This document shows positions 24,930-33,684 of a stretch of DNA of 64,000 nucleotides, in pieces; the stretch's first letter is position 1, and each line of letters starts with the position of its first letter. This stretch comes from Hyphomicrobiales bacterium (GTDB lineage: Bacteria > Pseudomonadota > Alphaproteobacteria > Rhizobiales > Rhizobiaceae), in contig UCGV01000031.1 of assembly GCA_900471925.1 (NCBI GenBank), positions 1 to 64,000 of the forward strand, read 5' to 3'. The translations under genes and the position numbers were made by a program. The notes beneath the pieces are model-generated. The model made no database searches. It worked only from the letters and a program-made list of their open reading frames with translations, and was not told where the DNA came from.

Positions 24930-26911
24930 AGCAGGATGTCCTCGAAGCTTCGGCCGCCCGGCTGATGACGCGAGTTGTAGCCCTCGAGGATTGCCTTCTT
25001 GAGCACGTCAGGATTAACGGCATCGACCGTGCGCGGAGAGGTCACGCCGGTGCTATGTTCATAGTTCCAGATGATGACGTCGAGATAGACAGGCTGCTTG
25101 AGATGGCGCGGCGTCAGCAGGGTGACGAGGGCGCGCGCGACAGCGGGATAGGGCGTGTATTCGCTATTGCGCAACCATTCGGGCACGCCCGGATCGCTGT
25201 AGTCGATCCCAAGCCCGGCCAGAATGATCAGATCCGGAGCCTGTCCCTCTCCGCTCGGAGAGGTGGTGCCAGGACCGGGGTTGCTCGAGCCGGAGGAGCC
25301 CGCGGGCCTTTTTGGCGGCGGCTTGTAGCCATCGGCAACGGTAAAGTCATCGGCCGCATTGGCATGCGTTTCGGGCGGCAGGGAAATACCGGCGGCAAGC
25401 TTTTTGATATCGGGGGCCTGCTCGAAGGCTCCGGCGGTGCAGCCGCCCGACGTTGCGCGCTTTTCAAAGGTCAGATCGACGCCGTCGACGGGTGCTGCCT
25501 GGCATGCCGCACTGTCGCCCGCGCCACGCGCCGGGCTTGCGGCCATCGGCACATAAAGCGTATCAAGCAGGCTATCGGTTGGCCGTAGTCCGGGACAACT
25601 GCCATCCGAGGCGATATTGCCGCCGGCAAGGACTGCCGCGCTCGCATGGCCGCAGTCACTTGGCCGGTTGTTTGACAACAGCGTGTTGGTGATACGAGCG
25701 CTGTCGTTTGAAAGCAGCAGGCCGGCGCCCGCATTGTTGGCGACGGTCACGTTGGTCAGCGTTATCGTGCCGCCCTCGAAGATCCCGCCGGGGCCGGCAT
25801 TGTCGATCGCCAGGCTATTGGCGATCAGCGCCCGGCCAGGAGGCATGCCGAGTTGGCCTTTCTCAGCCACGAAAATTGCCGCACCGCGCCCGCCCGCGCG
25901 ATTGCCCCGCATGAGGGCATGGCTGATCTGCAGCAGGCCGCCAGTCACCGCCGCGACACCTCCGTCTTTCGGTGTCACGTTGTTCAGAAAGATATCGCCG
26001 GTCGACTGCATCCCTGCGGAATGGGCGAGATTGGCGGCGATCGCGCCGGCGCGATTGGCCTCGAACCGGTTGTAGGACGAGATGAAGGGCACGTGTACCG
26101 ATCCGCCGGGTCCCGACGACATATCGAGAAAAGCGATCGCCCGTCCCCCGTTCGAGGCAAAGACATTTGCGCGCATGGTGACCGGGCTGGTGCCCGATGC
26201 CCCCTGGCCGATCGCAAGCGCTGTGCCGTCGTTTTCGGTAAAGCTGTTGCCGACGATAAGGGTAGGGGAGCTCCCGACAGTGATCGCCGTTCCGCTTTGA
26301 TGGCTGAAACTGCTGCCGCTGACCGTCCCCATGTTCATGAAGAGCGCGATCTCGTTGCCATCGAACCGGTTGCGTCGAGCATCGAGTGTCCCCTTGCTGT
26401 GGATCACCGTTCCTGTGTTCGACGCGAAACGCGAATCGAAGATTTCCGCCTTGCCCTCTATCACAAATGCGCCCGCGCTTGCCTCGAGCGTCACGTGGTC
26501 GAGTTGGGCGTCACCGAAAGCATGAAGGGCGCTCCCGTCCGGCAGGACCGGTGGCTTGCCGAAGTTGCGCAGACCGATGTTGCGCAAGGCAATCGGCGTC
26601 CAGGTGGTGATGAAGGGGTCCTGCATGCCGCCGCCATCGAGCGTGACGGCGCCGCCGCCATCCATGACGAGGCCGGCTTTCAGCTTGTAATGCCCGGTGA
26701 CGGTGATCACGCTGTTGGCCGGGCACTGGAAGCGGATGGACCCGGAACTGGCGATCGCCTGCGCAAGGTTCGTTCCGGCGCCGTTTTGCGTATCGCTGCC
26801 ACAGGCCGTCACGATTGCCTCGGCCGATGCAGCACGACTGGCAAGCGCAAGGCTTGAAAGGCAGGAGGCGATGACAAAGACGGTGACGTGCAACGCGATT
26901 TGCGATCTCAT
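24926..26911 (-). CDS. Exported right-handed parallel beta-helix protein
   Basis: 661 residues. Signal peptide (MRSQIALHVTVFVIASCLSSLALASRAASA). Residues 60-430 are short repeats of the pectate-lyase/polymorphic outer membrane type (GGGAVTLDGGG, NRFDGNEIALFMNMGTVSGS, NSFTENDGTALAIG, NVTVANNAGAGLLLSNDSARITNTLLSNN). Then a Pro/Ser/Gly-rich linker (KPPPKRPAGSSGSSNPGPGT) and a C-terminal globular part (DLIILAGLGIDYSDPGVPEWLRN, VYLDVIIWNYEHSTG). Surface or polysaccharide binding is plausible; no catalytic motif was identified. Overlaps both neighbours by 4 nt. Confidence 0.8.
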   Translation of the reverse strand: MRSQIALHVTVFVIASCLSSLALASRAASAEAIVTACGSDTQNGAGTNLAQAIASSGSIRFQCPANSVITVTGHYKLKAGLVMDGGGAVTLDGGGMQDPFITTWTPIALRNIGLRNFGKPPVLPDGSALHAFGDAQLDHVTLEASAGAFVIEGKAEIFDSRFASNTGTVIHSKGTLDARRNRFDGNEIALFMNMGTVSGSSFSHQSGTAITVGSSPTLIVGNSFTENDGTALAIGQGASGTSPVTMRANVFASNGGRAIAFLDMSSGPGGSVHVPFISSYNRFEANRAGAIAANLAHSAGMQSTGDIFLNNVTPKDGGVAAVTGGLLQISHALMRGNRAGGRGAAIFVAEKGQLGMPPGRALIANSLAIDNAGPGGIFEGGTITLTNVTVANNAGAGLLLSNDSARITNTLLSNNRPSDCGHASAAVLAGGNIASDGSCPGLRPTDSLLDTLYVPMAASPARGAGDSAACQAAPVDGVDLTFEKRATSGGCTAGAFEQAPDIKKLAAGISLPPETHANAADDFTVADGYKPPPKRPAGSSGSSNPGPGTTSPSGEGQAPDLIILAGLGIDYSDPGVPEWLRNSEYTPYPAVARALVTLLTPRHLKQPVYLDVIIWNYEHSTGVTSPRTVDAVNPDVLKKAILEGYNSRHQPGGRSFEDILL

Positions 26912-29412
26912 TTCAATATCACTCCGTTGCCCGCACCTGGAAGCGCCGGCACAGTCCGTCGTGGGTTTTGCCAGTCGGTGAAATCAATGATGACAGCAGG
27001 TGTGCCGTCGGCATTCTTGATCGTCGCATGGCCCTTGCCGTCGGCATCGACGACGGCACCAGCCGTTGTCCAGGCAGGCGGAGCCGCCCCGTCGATCGCA
27101 AGCACATCGGGATGGGTCTCCTTCAAGGTGAAGTCGACATTGACGCCGGCGGTAGTCCGATAGCTGGCGCGGCCGTTCTCATCGGGCTTGATTGCGGCCA
27201 ATGCGGCCTTTCGATCGGCCTTGAACTGCTCGAAGCCTGGAATGCCCGGTGTTGACGGGTCGACAATATCCATGACGCCCCAGAAGCGCCCGCGTTCGCA
27301 GAACGTATCGGTGCAGGCGCTTGATCTTCCCGCGAGAAAGAAGGCGGGGCGCACGTCTGGCTGGCATGTGAGCGAGTTTATCACGTAGAGGTGCTCACCG
27401 GGCGTGCCTTCGCTTTCGGTACAAGCGGCAAAGCGGCCGAACCAGGGCTGGACGCCGCAGGCAAATCCGGGCGCAACACAGGTATTTGCGCTGCGCTCCT
27501 GCTGGACGCCGACCCCGTCAAATCGAAAAATGTCGTCATACTGCCAGCCGGAGATTGTCGGAATGATTGTCGTCGGCATGGCAACGCCGTAGTCGTTGTC
27601 GTCGGATTTTCCGAGAACCGACGCCGTGGGCTCGGTCGGAATGCCTCCAGCGGTAATCAGATAGGCTGGCGCCTGATAGACGCGCTCGACACCGGTATGG
27701 CTGAATGTCTGCGCAAACGTCCGTCGCTCGACGGCGGTGCCAAGGACGGCGTCCGGCAAGCGATAGTTGCTGGTGACGGTGGTGACGAGATGGCGAATCG
27801 CTTCCGGCGTTGCGCGCTGGTCGGGCAAAAGCTGTGTCTGGTTGGCAAGAAACATCGCGCGCGCGACCTCGAAATCGGCACCCTTGACGATATTGTAGAG
27901 CTGGTTCGAATCCGGTGTCGGAGCATGAGTGCCGGCGTCGTAGCCGTCATATTCGCTGCGTCGCCGGAAAGGGGCGATGCGGCGTCCGCGATTGGAGGTC
28001 GCGGCAAATTTCGCTTCGGAGAGATCAAGGACGATCCACGCAGCCGTCTGCATCGCACTGTCGCCATGGGTGGCGCCGAAGTCGAACAGATTGACAATGG
28101 CATTCAGACTGTAGCGCGTATAAGGCCTGGAATTATATTCGCTGAAGTCATGGATCGCGATCGTCTGCAGACGTTGCAACAACCATTCTCTAACCTTCGC
28201 CTGATCGGCCTTGATGTCATCGACATGCGGATAATTCTCTTTCTCGAGCCGCGCGATCATGTCGGCATTGACGAGGAAGCGCGAGCTCTCGATCATCAGG
28301 CGATGATTTTCCGTCTCGGCGATGTGCACATCTGTGAACGGTGTGACTGGCGCCAGAAGCGGAGTTGCGTCGATATGCGTTCCGCCGAGCACCAGAAACG
28401 GGGTGGCTGACAGAACCGCCGGCTGGATGGCCGAAAACAGCGACAGGCGCACGAAAAGTTGGCTCAGCCATTCCAGGCCGTCGAGGATGGAGCTTGCCAG
28501 CTCCTTGTACCATTCATTCTGGTCTGCCCGGTCCTCGGGCGTGCCCAACGTATCGCCTGCGGGCAAGCTGTCACAGGTCACGAGCGAGTAGGAATCCGGG
28601 GAAGGCGGACCGCTCGTCAAGAGCAGGTTCTGATACATCGCCTTGACCGTGTCATCGGTCAAGGGACCGTGGGCCTGCTGTGCGGACAGGTAGAGCAGGC
28701 GCGTAAAGGCGACGACGCTCGCATCGGCATCGCCCTTCGTCGACGCATCCGAAGCAAAGGGATTTTCCAGACAAAAGAGGCCATCCGTGCCAAGCCGACC
28801 GAAGGCGCGCAGCATCTGCATGATCTCGTTGATCTGGTAGGTCATGCACGTGTTCGACACCGTTACGCCGACAAGATCATCGGGCTGCTCGGGGAGCGCG
28901 ATGGCGCATTCAGGCCGTGCGTAGGTCTCGCGCAGGCCCGGCAGATCCTGTTTTCTCACCTGGCCAGTGCATGAATGGGTTGGGTATCTGGCCAGGTGAA
29001 CGACCTTGGCCATCAGGATTTCGGTGATCTCTCCCTCCTCGCTGAAATCGGGAGGATCTCGCGTGTATCGGGTCCGGTAAAAGCCGTACTCGCCTTCCCG
29101 GTTGCAGGCATTGAACTCGATGGCGGCAAGATCGCGTTCGGCAAAATTCTTGATCGCCGCGGCCGAAGATGGCGAGGCCTGCGGGTAGGACAGGACCGGG
29201 GCGAGTGCAGGCGGCGCATCGTCTGCCTGTGCCTGCGCTCCAAGGAGGCTTGCGATCATCAGGACGGCAAGCGTCTTGTGGATAAGCTTAACGACAACCC
29301 GCAGGGTCTGCCGCCACAATGTGCTCGCTCGGCTTGTCGCCGCCCCGACCTTGAGCCCGACAATCCCTGGGGCTCGATGGCGCCATCCCTTGGCAAAAAA
29401 ACGGCCGGACAT
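26908..29412 (-). CDS. Large exported protein of unknown function
   Basis: 834 residues from the ATG at 29412, chosen because AAGGGAAC precedes it; an ATG at 29475 is an alternative. After a long basic N-region comes a hydrophobic export signal (KTLAVLMIASLLGAQAQA) with cleavage after AQA, then a mature region rich in short polar blocks with about a dozen cysteines in the last third (CVAPGFACGVQPWFGRFAACTE, SSACTDTFCERGRFWGVMD). No family recognised. The position at the head of the operon and large size suggest the main secreted product. Confidence 0.7.
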   Translation of the reverse strand: MSGRFFAKGWRHRAPGIVGLKVGAATSRASTLWRQTLRVVVKLIHKTLAVLMIASLLGAQAQADDAPPALAPVLSYPQASPSSAAAIKNFAERDLAAIEFNACNREGEYGFYRTRYTRDPPDFSEEGEITEILMAKVVHLARYPTHSCTGQVRKQDLPGLRETYARPECAIALPEQPDDLVGVTVSNTCMTYQINEIMQMLRAFGRLGTDGLFCLENPFASDASTKGDADASVVAFTRLLYLSAQQAHGPLTDDTVKAMYQNLLLTSGPPSPDSYSLVTCDSLPAGDTLGTPEDRADQNEWYKELASSILDGLEWLSQLFVRLSLFSAIQPAVLSATPFLVLGGTHIDATPLLAPVTPFTDVHIAETENHRLMIESSRFLVNADMIARLEKENYPHVDDIKADQAKVREWLLQRLQTIAIHDFSEYNSRPYTRYSLNAIVNLFDFGATHGDSAMQTAAWIVLDLSEAKFAATSNRGRRIAPFRRRSEYDGYDAGTHAPTPDSNQLYNIVKGADFEVARAMFLANQTQLLPDQRATPEAIRHLVTTVTSNYRLPDAVLGTAVERRTFAQTFSHTGVERVYQAPAYLITAGGIPTEPTASVLGKSDDNDYGVAMPTTIIPTISGWQYDDIFRFDGVGVQQERSANTCVAPGFACGVQPWFGRFAACTESEGTPGEHLYVINSLTCQPDVRPAFFLAGRSSACTDTFCERGRFWGVMDIVDPSTPGIPGFEQFKADRKAALAAIKPDENGRASYRTTAGVNVDFTLKETHPDVLAIDGAAPPAWTTAGAVVDADGKGHATIKNADGTPAVIIDFTDWQNPRRTVPALPGAGNGVILK

Positions 29413-29488
29413 GTCGTTCCCTTCACATAGCGGAAATTCGGGCTCTGCGCTGGCGGGCTGATCGGCTGTGCTCATGATCGCGCCCCAT

Positions 29489-30163
29489 TCACGGGCAGGC
29501 GTTGTCGCAATGGTAGGTGCTGAAGATCGCACCCGTCGCATCCGCCTGCGGGCGCCAGCAGCACTTGGGCTGGGATGTCCCGCCGGCCCCGCTCGTTCCG
29601 GTGCCGGTCGATGCCGGTTTAGGGCGAGGCGGATAGCACTGGACCGCGAGCGCATCGACATAGGCGCCGGACCGTCCCGTCAGACCGTTGATCCGCTGCG
29701 AGCTCGTGCAGGTCGACACATTGGTCAGCCCGGTGCCGTCATAGGGCCCGGGATTGGGGTGGCGATCCCAGCATTTGTCGCCGCTGTCGAAACAATGGGA
29801 TGCACCGCCGGTGCAATGGACCTCGACGTAATCGAGAAACTTCGGCTTGCTGCCGTCTCTGGTAAAACCGTATTTGATGCTTGAGACATACTGAGATGGT
29901 GGGCACGAAAAATCATGGGCGCTGCCGCCGTTGCCGCCGGTCAATGCCTTCTTGCCGCTCGGACATATGACGCCGATGGCATCGATCCAGGTACCGGAAC
30001 GGATGGTTACGCCTTGTACCACCTCGCTCGGGCAAACAAGTGTGAAGGGGCCGCCGCCAGGACCGCCAAAGATCGGATTTGGTTCGCCGTCTTCGGCAAT
30101 CGCGACCGAGATCGCCGCCAGGAAGAGAACAATTGAGACTATCGATCTACGCAATACGGTCAC
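29489..30163 (-). CDS. Exported protein with jacalin-like repeats
   Basis: 224 residues from a GTG start. Signal peptide MTVLRRSIVSIVLFLAAISVAIA. Three similar segments (VTIRSGTWIDAIGVICPSG, VSSIKYGF...LDYVEVHC, LTGRSGAYVDALAVQC) resemble the beta-prism strands of jacalin-related lectins, with GGPGGGPF and GGNGGSAHDF glycine loops. A Pro/Ser/Thr stretch (YPPRPKPASTGTGTSGAGG) precedes a cysteine-rich end. Lectin function is inferred from pattern only. First gene of the leftward operon. Confidence 0.65.
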   Translation of the reverse strand: MTVLRRSIVSIVLFLAAISVAIAEDGEPNPIFGGPGGGPFTLVCPSEVVQGVTIRSGTWIDAIGVICPSGKKALTGGNGGSAHDFSCPPSQYVSSIKYGFTRDGSKPKFLDYVEVHCTGGASHCFDSGDKCWDRHPNPGPYDGTGLTNVSTCTSSQRINGLTGRSGAYVDALAVQCYPPRPKPASTGTGTSGAGGTSQPKCCWRPQADATGAIFSTYHCDNACP

Positions 30164-30704
30164 GGCTCACTTGCTCCCGATTGAAGGGTCTGCTCGGCCA
30201 ATTGAAATGCGAAATCCTGGGGCCATGCGGTCATACCCCCCTTGGGGTCTGACCATCTTGATGCCCGCTGGCGCCTCGATGCGCCGTCATGGCATGAGGA
30301 CGCCGATGATCGAAGTCTCGTCCGCCGCATCCCCAGTCCATAGGATCGAATTGCTGCCCGACCCGCATCCACCATTTGGTGGATCAATCCGTCGAAGTCG
30401 TGCAAATCCATGCAAATATTGGGACCGGCTGGACCAAGGCCGCCTCAAAAGACGGTTCGCAGTGAAAATCACAAGCAGCAACATCGACAGCCGGGTGCGA
30501 GACTTGTAAAAGATTATTTGGCCATGATCCTGATTAATTCGGCCTTTGCGTGTATATCTCCCTCAATGCTTGTGAGATATATGATTATCGAGATTTTTTA
30601 ATCATCGATCACCGGTAATTCTACCCTGCCGCGTCAATAAGTATTCTAAACTCAAAATAGAGTTATGTTAGGCTCGCTCGTGTTTTTCGAGTTTCGAGGT
30701 GAGC
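30164..30704. promoter_or_regulatory. Divergent control region between the secreted-protein operon and the LuxR-type gene
   Basis: About 540 bp. The right half is unusually AT-rich and carries two inverted repeats: TATATCTC/GAGATATA (30553-30560 and 30574-30581) and ATGATTA/TAATCAT (30581-30587 and 30599-30605, with a T-run between). A leftward frame at 30160-30411 ends in a 4-nt overlap with the operon's first gene but its sequence looks non-coding. The repeats are candidate sites for the LuxR-type regulator or for a hairpin in its leader. Confidence 0.5.
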
Positions 30705-31895
30705 ATGACAATATCGCAGGGGCATATCCCGCTACGCATGATGGCGGCCATCTCGGACATTATCGGACGTGTCTACGACTGTGTGCTGGATCCTGGGCAG
30801 TGGCAGGCGACCATGGAAGCCATCCGCACCGAGCTCAATTTCTGCTACGCGATCCTTGCGGCCTACCCCCTGCCTGCCGGTTCGGTGACACTCAGTGTTG
30901 CGGCGGGTATCGATCCGGCCTGGCTGGCCAGATTGCCGGCCTACGGCGAAGATATCGTCAACACCTGGGGCGGCAACGATCGCATTCTTCAGTTTCCGCT
31001 GGAGGAGCCGATACTGCAATCTCAGGCCGTTGCGCCGACATTGCTGGAATCGAGCCGCTTCATCCAGGAATGGATCGCGCCGCAAGGGGTGATCGACGCG
31101 ATCGCAATCGGCCTCGAACGCAACGACCGTATGGTCTCCACCCTGTCTCTCGGTCGCCACACCGATGCCGGCATGGTGACGGAACTCGAACTGGCTTGCC
31201 TGAGAATGATCGCTCCGCACATCCGCCGGGCTCTGGCCATCAGCCAGATCCTGCAAATCAGGACGATAGAGGCTGAAAAGTTCACCGCGGTGCTAGAGGG
31301 GCTCAGCGCAGCGGTTATCGTCGTCGACGACGAGCGGCGCATCATCCACACCAATGCCGTTGCTCAGTCAATGTTGCGCGTAGGCGACCCTATTTTCATG
31401 CGGGCTGGACAGGTTCGGTTGCACGCGGTCGCATCTGATACGGCTCTCGACCGGGTTGTCCGCCAGTTTGCGGGAGGAGCGGACGGTGCTGATACGCATA
31501 GCGGAAGCGGTATATCTGCGGTGCGGCAAGATGGACCGCCGTGCCTGATCCACATCCTTCCCTTGCAGCGAATGCAGGCTTATTCCGGCCTGTCGGATCG
31601 ACCGGCCGTCGCACTCTTCATTGCCGACGCCGCGGTTGCTCCCCGGTTCCCCGCCGATGCCCTTGGCGCCCTCTACGGCCTGACGCCAGCTGAACAGCGC
31701 GTGTTCGAACTGGTCATCGAAGGCAAGTCGCCCAAATCCATTGCGCCGATCCTCGGAGTTGCCGTGAGCACGGTCAAAACCCAGTTGCTGAGCATTTTCG
31801 CAAAAACGGATTGCGCCCGCCAGGCTGACCTGGTGCGGCTCGCTTCAAGACTCTCGTCACCGATTGGGGCACCTGATCAAATGAGCATGGTTTGA
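30705..31895 (+). CDS. LuxR-family transcriptional regulator
   Basis: 396 residues. The C-terminal 65 residues are a LuxR helix-turn-helix (YGLTPAEQRVFELVIEGKSPKSIAPILGVAVSTVKTQLLSIFAKTDCARQADLVRLASRL). The N-terminal 300 residues look like a GAF/PAS-type sensor (EGLSAAVIVVDDERRIIHTNAVAQSML). Start at the ATG at 30705 with GAGG at 30696. Divergent from the hydroxylase/GT operon, so it is the best candidate for its regulator. Ligand unknown. Confidence 0.85.
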   Translation: MTISQGHIPLRMMAAISDIIGRVYDCVLDPGQWQATMEAIRTELNFCYAILAAYPLPAGSVTLSVAAGIDPAWLARLPAYGEDIVNTWGGNDRILQFPLEEPILQSQAVAPTLLESSRFIQEWIAPQGVIDAIAIGLERNDRMVSTLSLGRHTDAGMVTELELACLRMIAPHIRRALAISQILQIRTIEAEKFTAVLEGLSAAVIVVDDERRIIHTNAVAQSMLRVGDPIFMRAGQVRLHAVASDTALDRVVRQFAGGADGADTHSGSGISAVRQDGPPCLIHILPLQRMQAYSGLSDRPAVALFIADAAVAPRFPADALGALYGLTPAEQRVFELVIEGKSPKSIAPILGVAVSTVKTQLLSIFAKTDCARQADLVRLASRLSSPIGAPDQMSMV

Positions 31896-31976
31896 TCGCG
31901 CTGTTCAACCCAGCGCCGAGATTGTCGCGCACCGGGTCGCAATGTCGCAGCCGGGAGGCGTCAGTTGCCGGCATGT

Positions 31977-32903
31977 CTAGGACCAGTGATCTTCCAGCCC
32001 GTTGGATTTCGGCAAGCCGGGAAGGAGAATGACGAGCTCGCGGCAAAGCTGTGCGATCTCCTCGAAGAAGGCACCGTTGTAATCGTTTCTGTACGTGATG
32101 AAATATTCAAGCTTGGGCAGCGTTATCGCGGTGTTCACAATGCGCAGACGTCCATCGCTGACATATTTGGCGAAGAAGGCTTTTGGAAGAATGGTGACGC
32201 CGAGGCCATAGGCCGCAAGTTCCGCCAGAGCCGCCATGTTGTTGCTTGCGATCGTTTTGACGAATGGCAGTTTCGGATTGTTGATGACGTCGTGCAGGAT
32301 CGGCCACAGGATCGATCCGGCCGACTGGATGAGGAGCGGAAATTTCAAGAGTTCGTTGATCGAGAGCTCGCGATCCTCCCCGTAAAGCTTTGGGCTGCAC
32401 ATCCAGACGAGCTCGATCTCCCCCAACCGCATGTTGATGAACTGCGGGTCCTGCGTCAGCCGAGGGCAGATGACAAAATCGATCTTCCGATCGTTGAGAC
32501 GCTTCAGAAGTCCAACGGTGAGATCAATCTCTGGCTCGAGAGTGATCCCCGGATAGCGATCCATGATCGTCGCCAAAAGCTGCGGCAGCAGGGAAAGCGC
32601 AACTAGATCCGTCACGCCGAGGCGGAATCTCAATGGCGGAGCGTTGGACGAGCGCGCCGACAGAGCCAATCGATCGTTGAGCCGGAGCATCTGCTCGGCA
32701 ATATCTCTGACGTCCTCGCCCTTCTGGGTCAGCGCAGAATGGCGACTGGTTCGGTCGAACAGGGGAGTCGAAAACCGCGATTCCAGTTCGGTGATGCGCT
32801 TCGACACGGTCGATTGGGTGACGTTCAGATAGGAGGCGGCGGCCTCGAAACTTCCCAAGGTGGCGACCCAGTACAGCGCTTCCATCTGCTTAATCGTGAA
32901 CAT
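31977..32903 (-). CDS. LysR-family transcriptional regulator
   Basis: 308 residues. Winged helix at the N-terminus (MFTIKQMEALYWVATLGSFEAAASYLNVTQSTVSKRITELESRF) and a complete effector-binding domain. It is divergent from the RraA/ABC-transporter operon starting at 33017, with 113 bp between, and probably controls it. Confidence 0.9.
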   Translation of the reverse strand: MFTIKQMEALYWVATLGSFEAAASYLNVTQSTVSKRITELESRFSTPLFDRTSRHSALTQKGEDVRDIAEQMLRLNDRLALSARSSNAPPLRFRLGVTDLVALSLLPQLLATIMDRYPGITLEPEIDLTVGLLKRLNDRKIDFVICPRLTQDPQFINMRLGEIELVWMCSPKLYGEDRELSINELLKFPLLIQSAGSILWPILHDVINNPKLPFVKTIASNNMAALAELAAYGLGVTILPKAFFAKYVSDGRLRIVNTAITLPKLEYFITYRNDYNGAFFEEIAQLCRELVILLPGLPKSNGLEDHWS

Positions 32904-33016
32904 GTGCGAACCATGAAGAAAAGCGATTTGGTTTGGTCGATATTTATCGCTTTTCTGCTTGGAAACACAAGTTTACAAAAACGTCATATAGGAGCGAGCC
33001 ACTACGAGGAGGACTT

Positions 33017-33646
33017 ATGGCCATCGAAGAATTCCCGATCCCGGCGCCAGTGGAGGCTGGACTGATATCGGAGTTCCGCGGCGTCGCCACGTCGATCATC
33101 AGCGACAACCTGGAACGGTTGCCAGGTGCCACCGGCATTTTGCCGTATCATCGCGGCGGGCAGATGGTTGGGACCGCTGTGACGGTCAAGACCCGCCACG
33201 GCGACAATCTTGCCATTCATGCGGCCCTGAAAATTGCCCGTCCGGGCGACGTCATCGTCGTCGACGGCGGCGGTGACATTTCCCAGGCTTTGATCGGCGA
33301 GATCATGATGACCCAGGCGCAGTCGATCGGATTGGCGGGATATATCATCGATGGCGCGATCCGGGACGTTTCTGCGATCCGCACATCCGACCTGCCGTGT
33401 TTTGCACGTGGGGTCACCCACAAGGGACCCTACAAGAACGGGCCAGGGGCGATCAATGTCCCTGTCTCGATCGGGGGACTTGTCGTCAGTCCCGGGGACC
33501 TCGTCATCGGTGACGAGGACGGCATCGTTGCCCTGTCGCCGGCGGTCGCCGCCGCGCTCATTCCCGGCATTCGGGCACAGGAAGAGCGAGAGCGGGCCAA
33601 GATCGACAAATACAAGGAGGCGCGGCTGCAACTCGTGAAGGGCTGA
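33017..33646 (+). CDS. RraA-like / 4-hydroxy-4-methyl-2-oxoglutarate aldolase family protein
   Basis: 209 residues. Fold marks include AVTVKTRHGDNLAIHAAL, RPGDVIVVDGGGDISQALIGEIM, IDGAIRDVSAI (the G-x-x-R-D metal and substrate site) and GDLVIGDEDGIVALS. Family members are class II pyruvate aldolases or the RNase E inhibitor RraA; with a neighbouring transporter an aldolase or decarboxylase role is likelier. Start fixed by GAGGAGG ahead of the ATG at 33017. Confidence 0.85.
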   Translation: MAIEEFPIPAPVEAGLISEFRGVATSIISDNLERLPGATGILPYHRGGQMVGTAVTVKTRHGDNLAIHAALKIARPGDVIVVDGGGDISQALIGEIMMTQAQSIGLAGYIIDGAIRDVSAIRTSDLPCFARGVTHKGPYKNGPGAINVPVSIGGLVVSPGDLVIGDEDGIVALSPAVAAALIPGIRAQEERERAKIDKYKEARLQLVKG

Positions 33647-33684
33647 GCCGTTGGACTGAGACAAGGCAAGCGGAGGATACGCCT

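Noticed and set aside
24965..26857. Long rightward open frames opposite the beta-helix gene
   Set aside because: High-GC codon bias creates open antisense frames; the leftward frame has signal peptide, repeats and operon overlaps, the opposite ones have no motifs or ribosome sites.
30160..30411. Leftward 83-codon frame overlapping the jacalin-like gene start by 4 nt
   Set aside because: The overlap is suggestive, but the translation is arginine/serine-rich without motifs and there is no good ribosome site; treated as leader.
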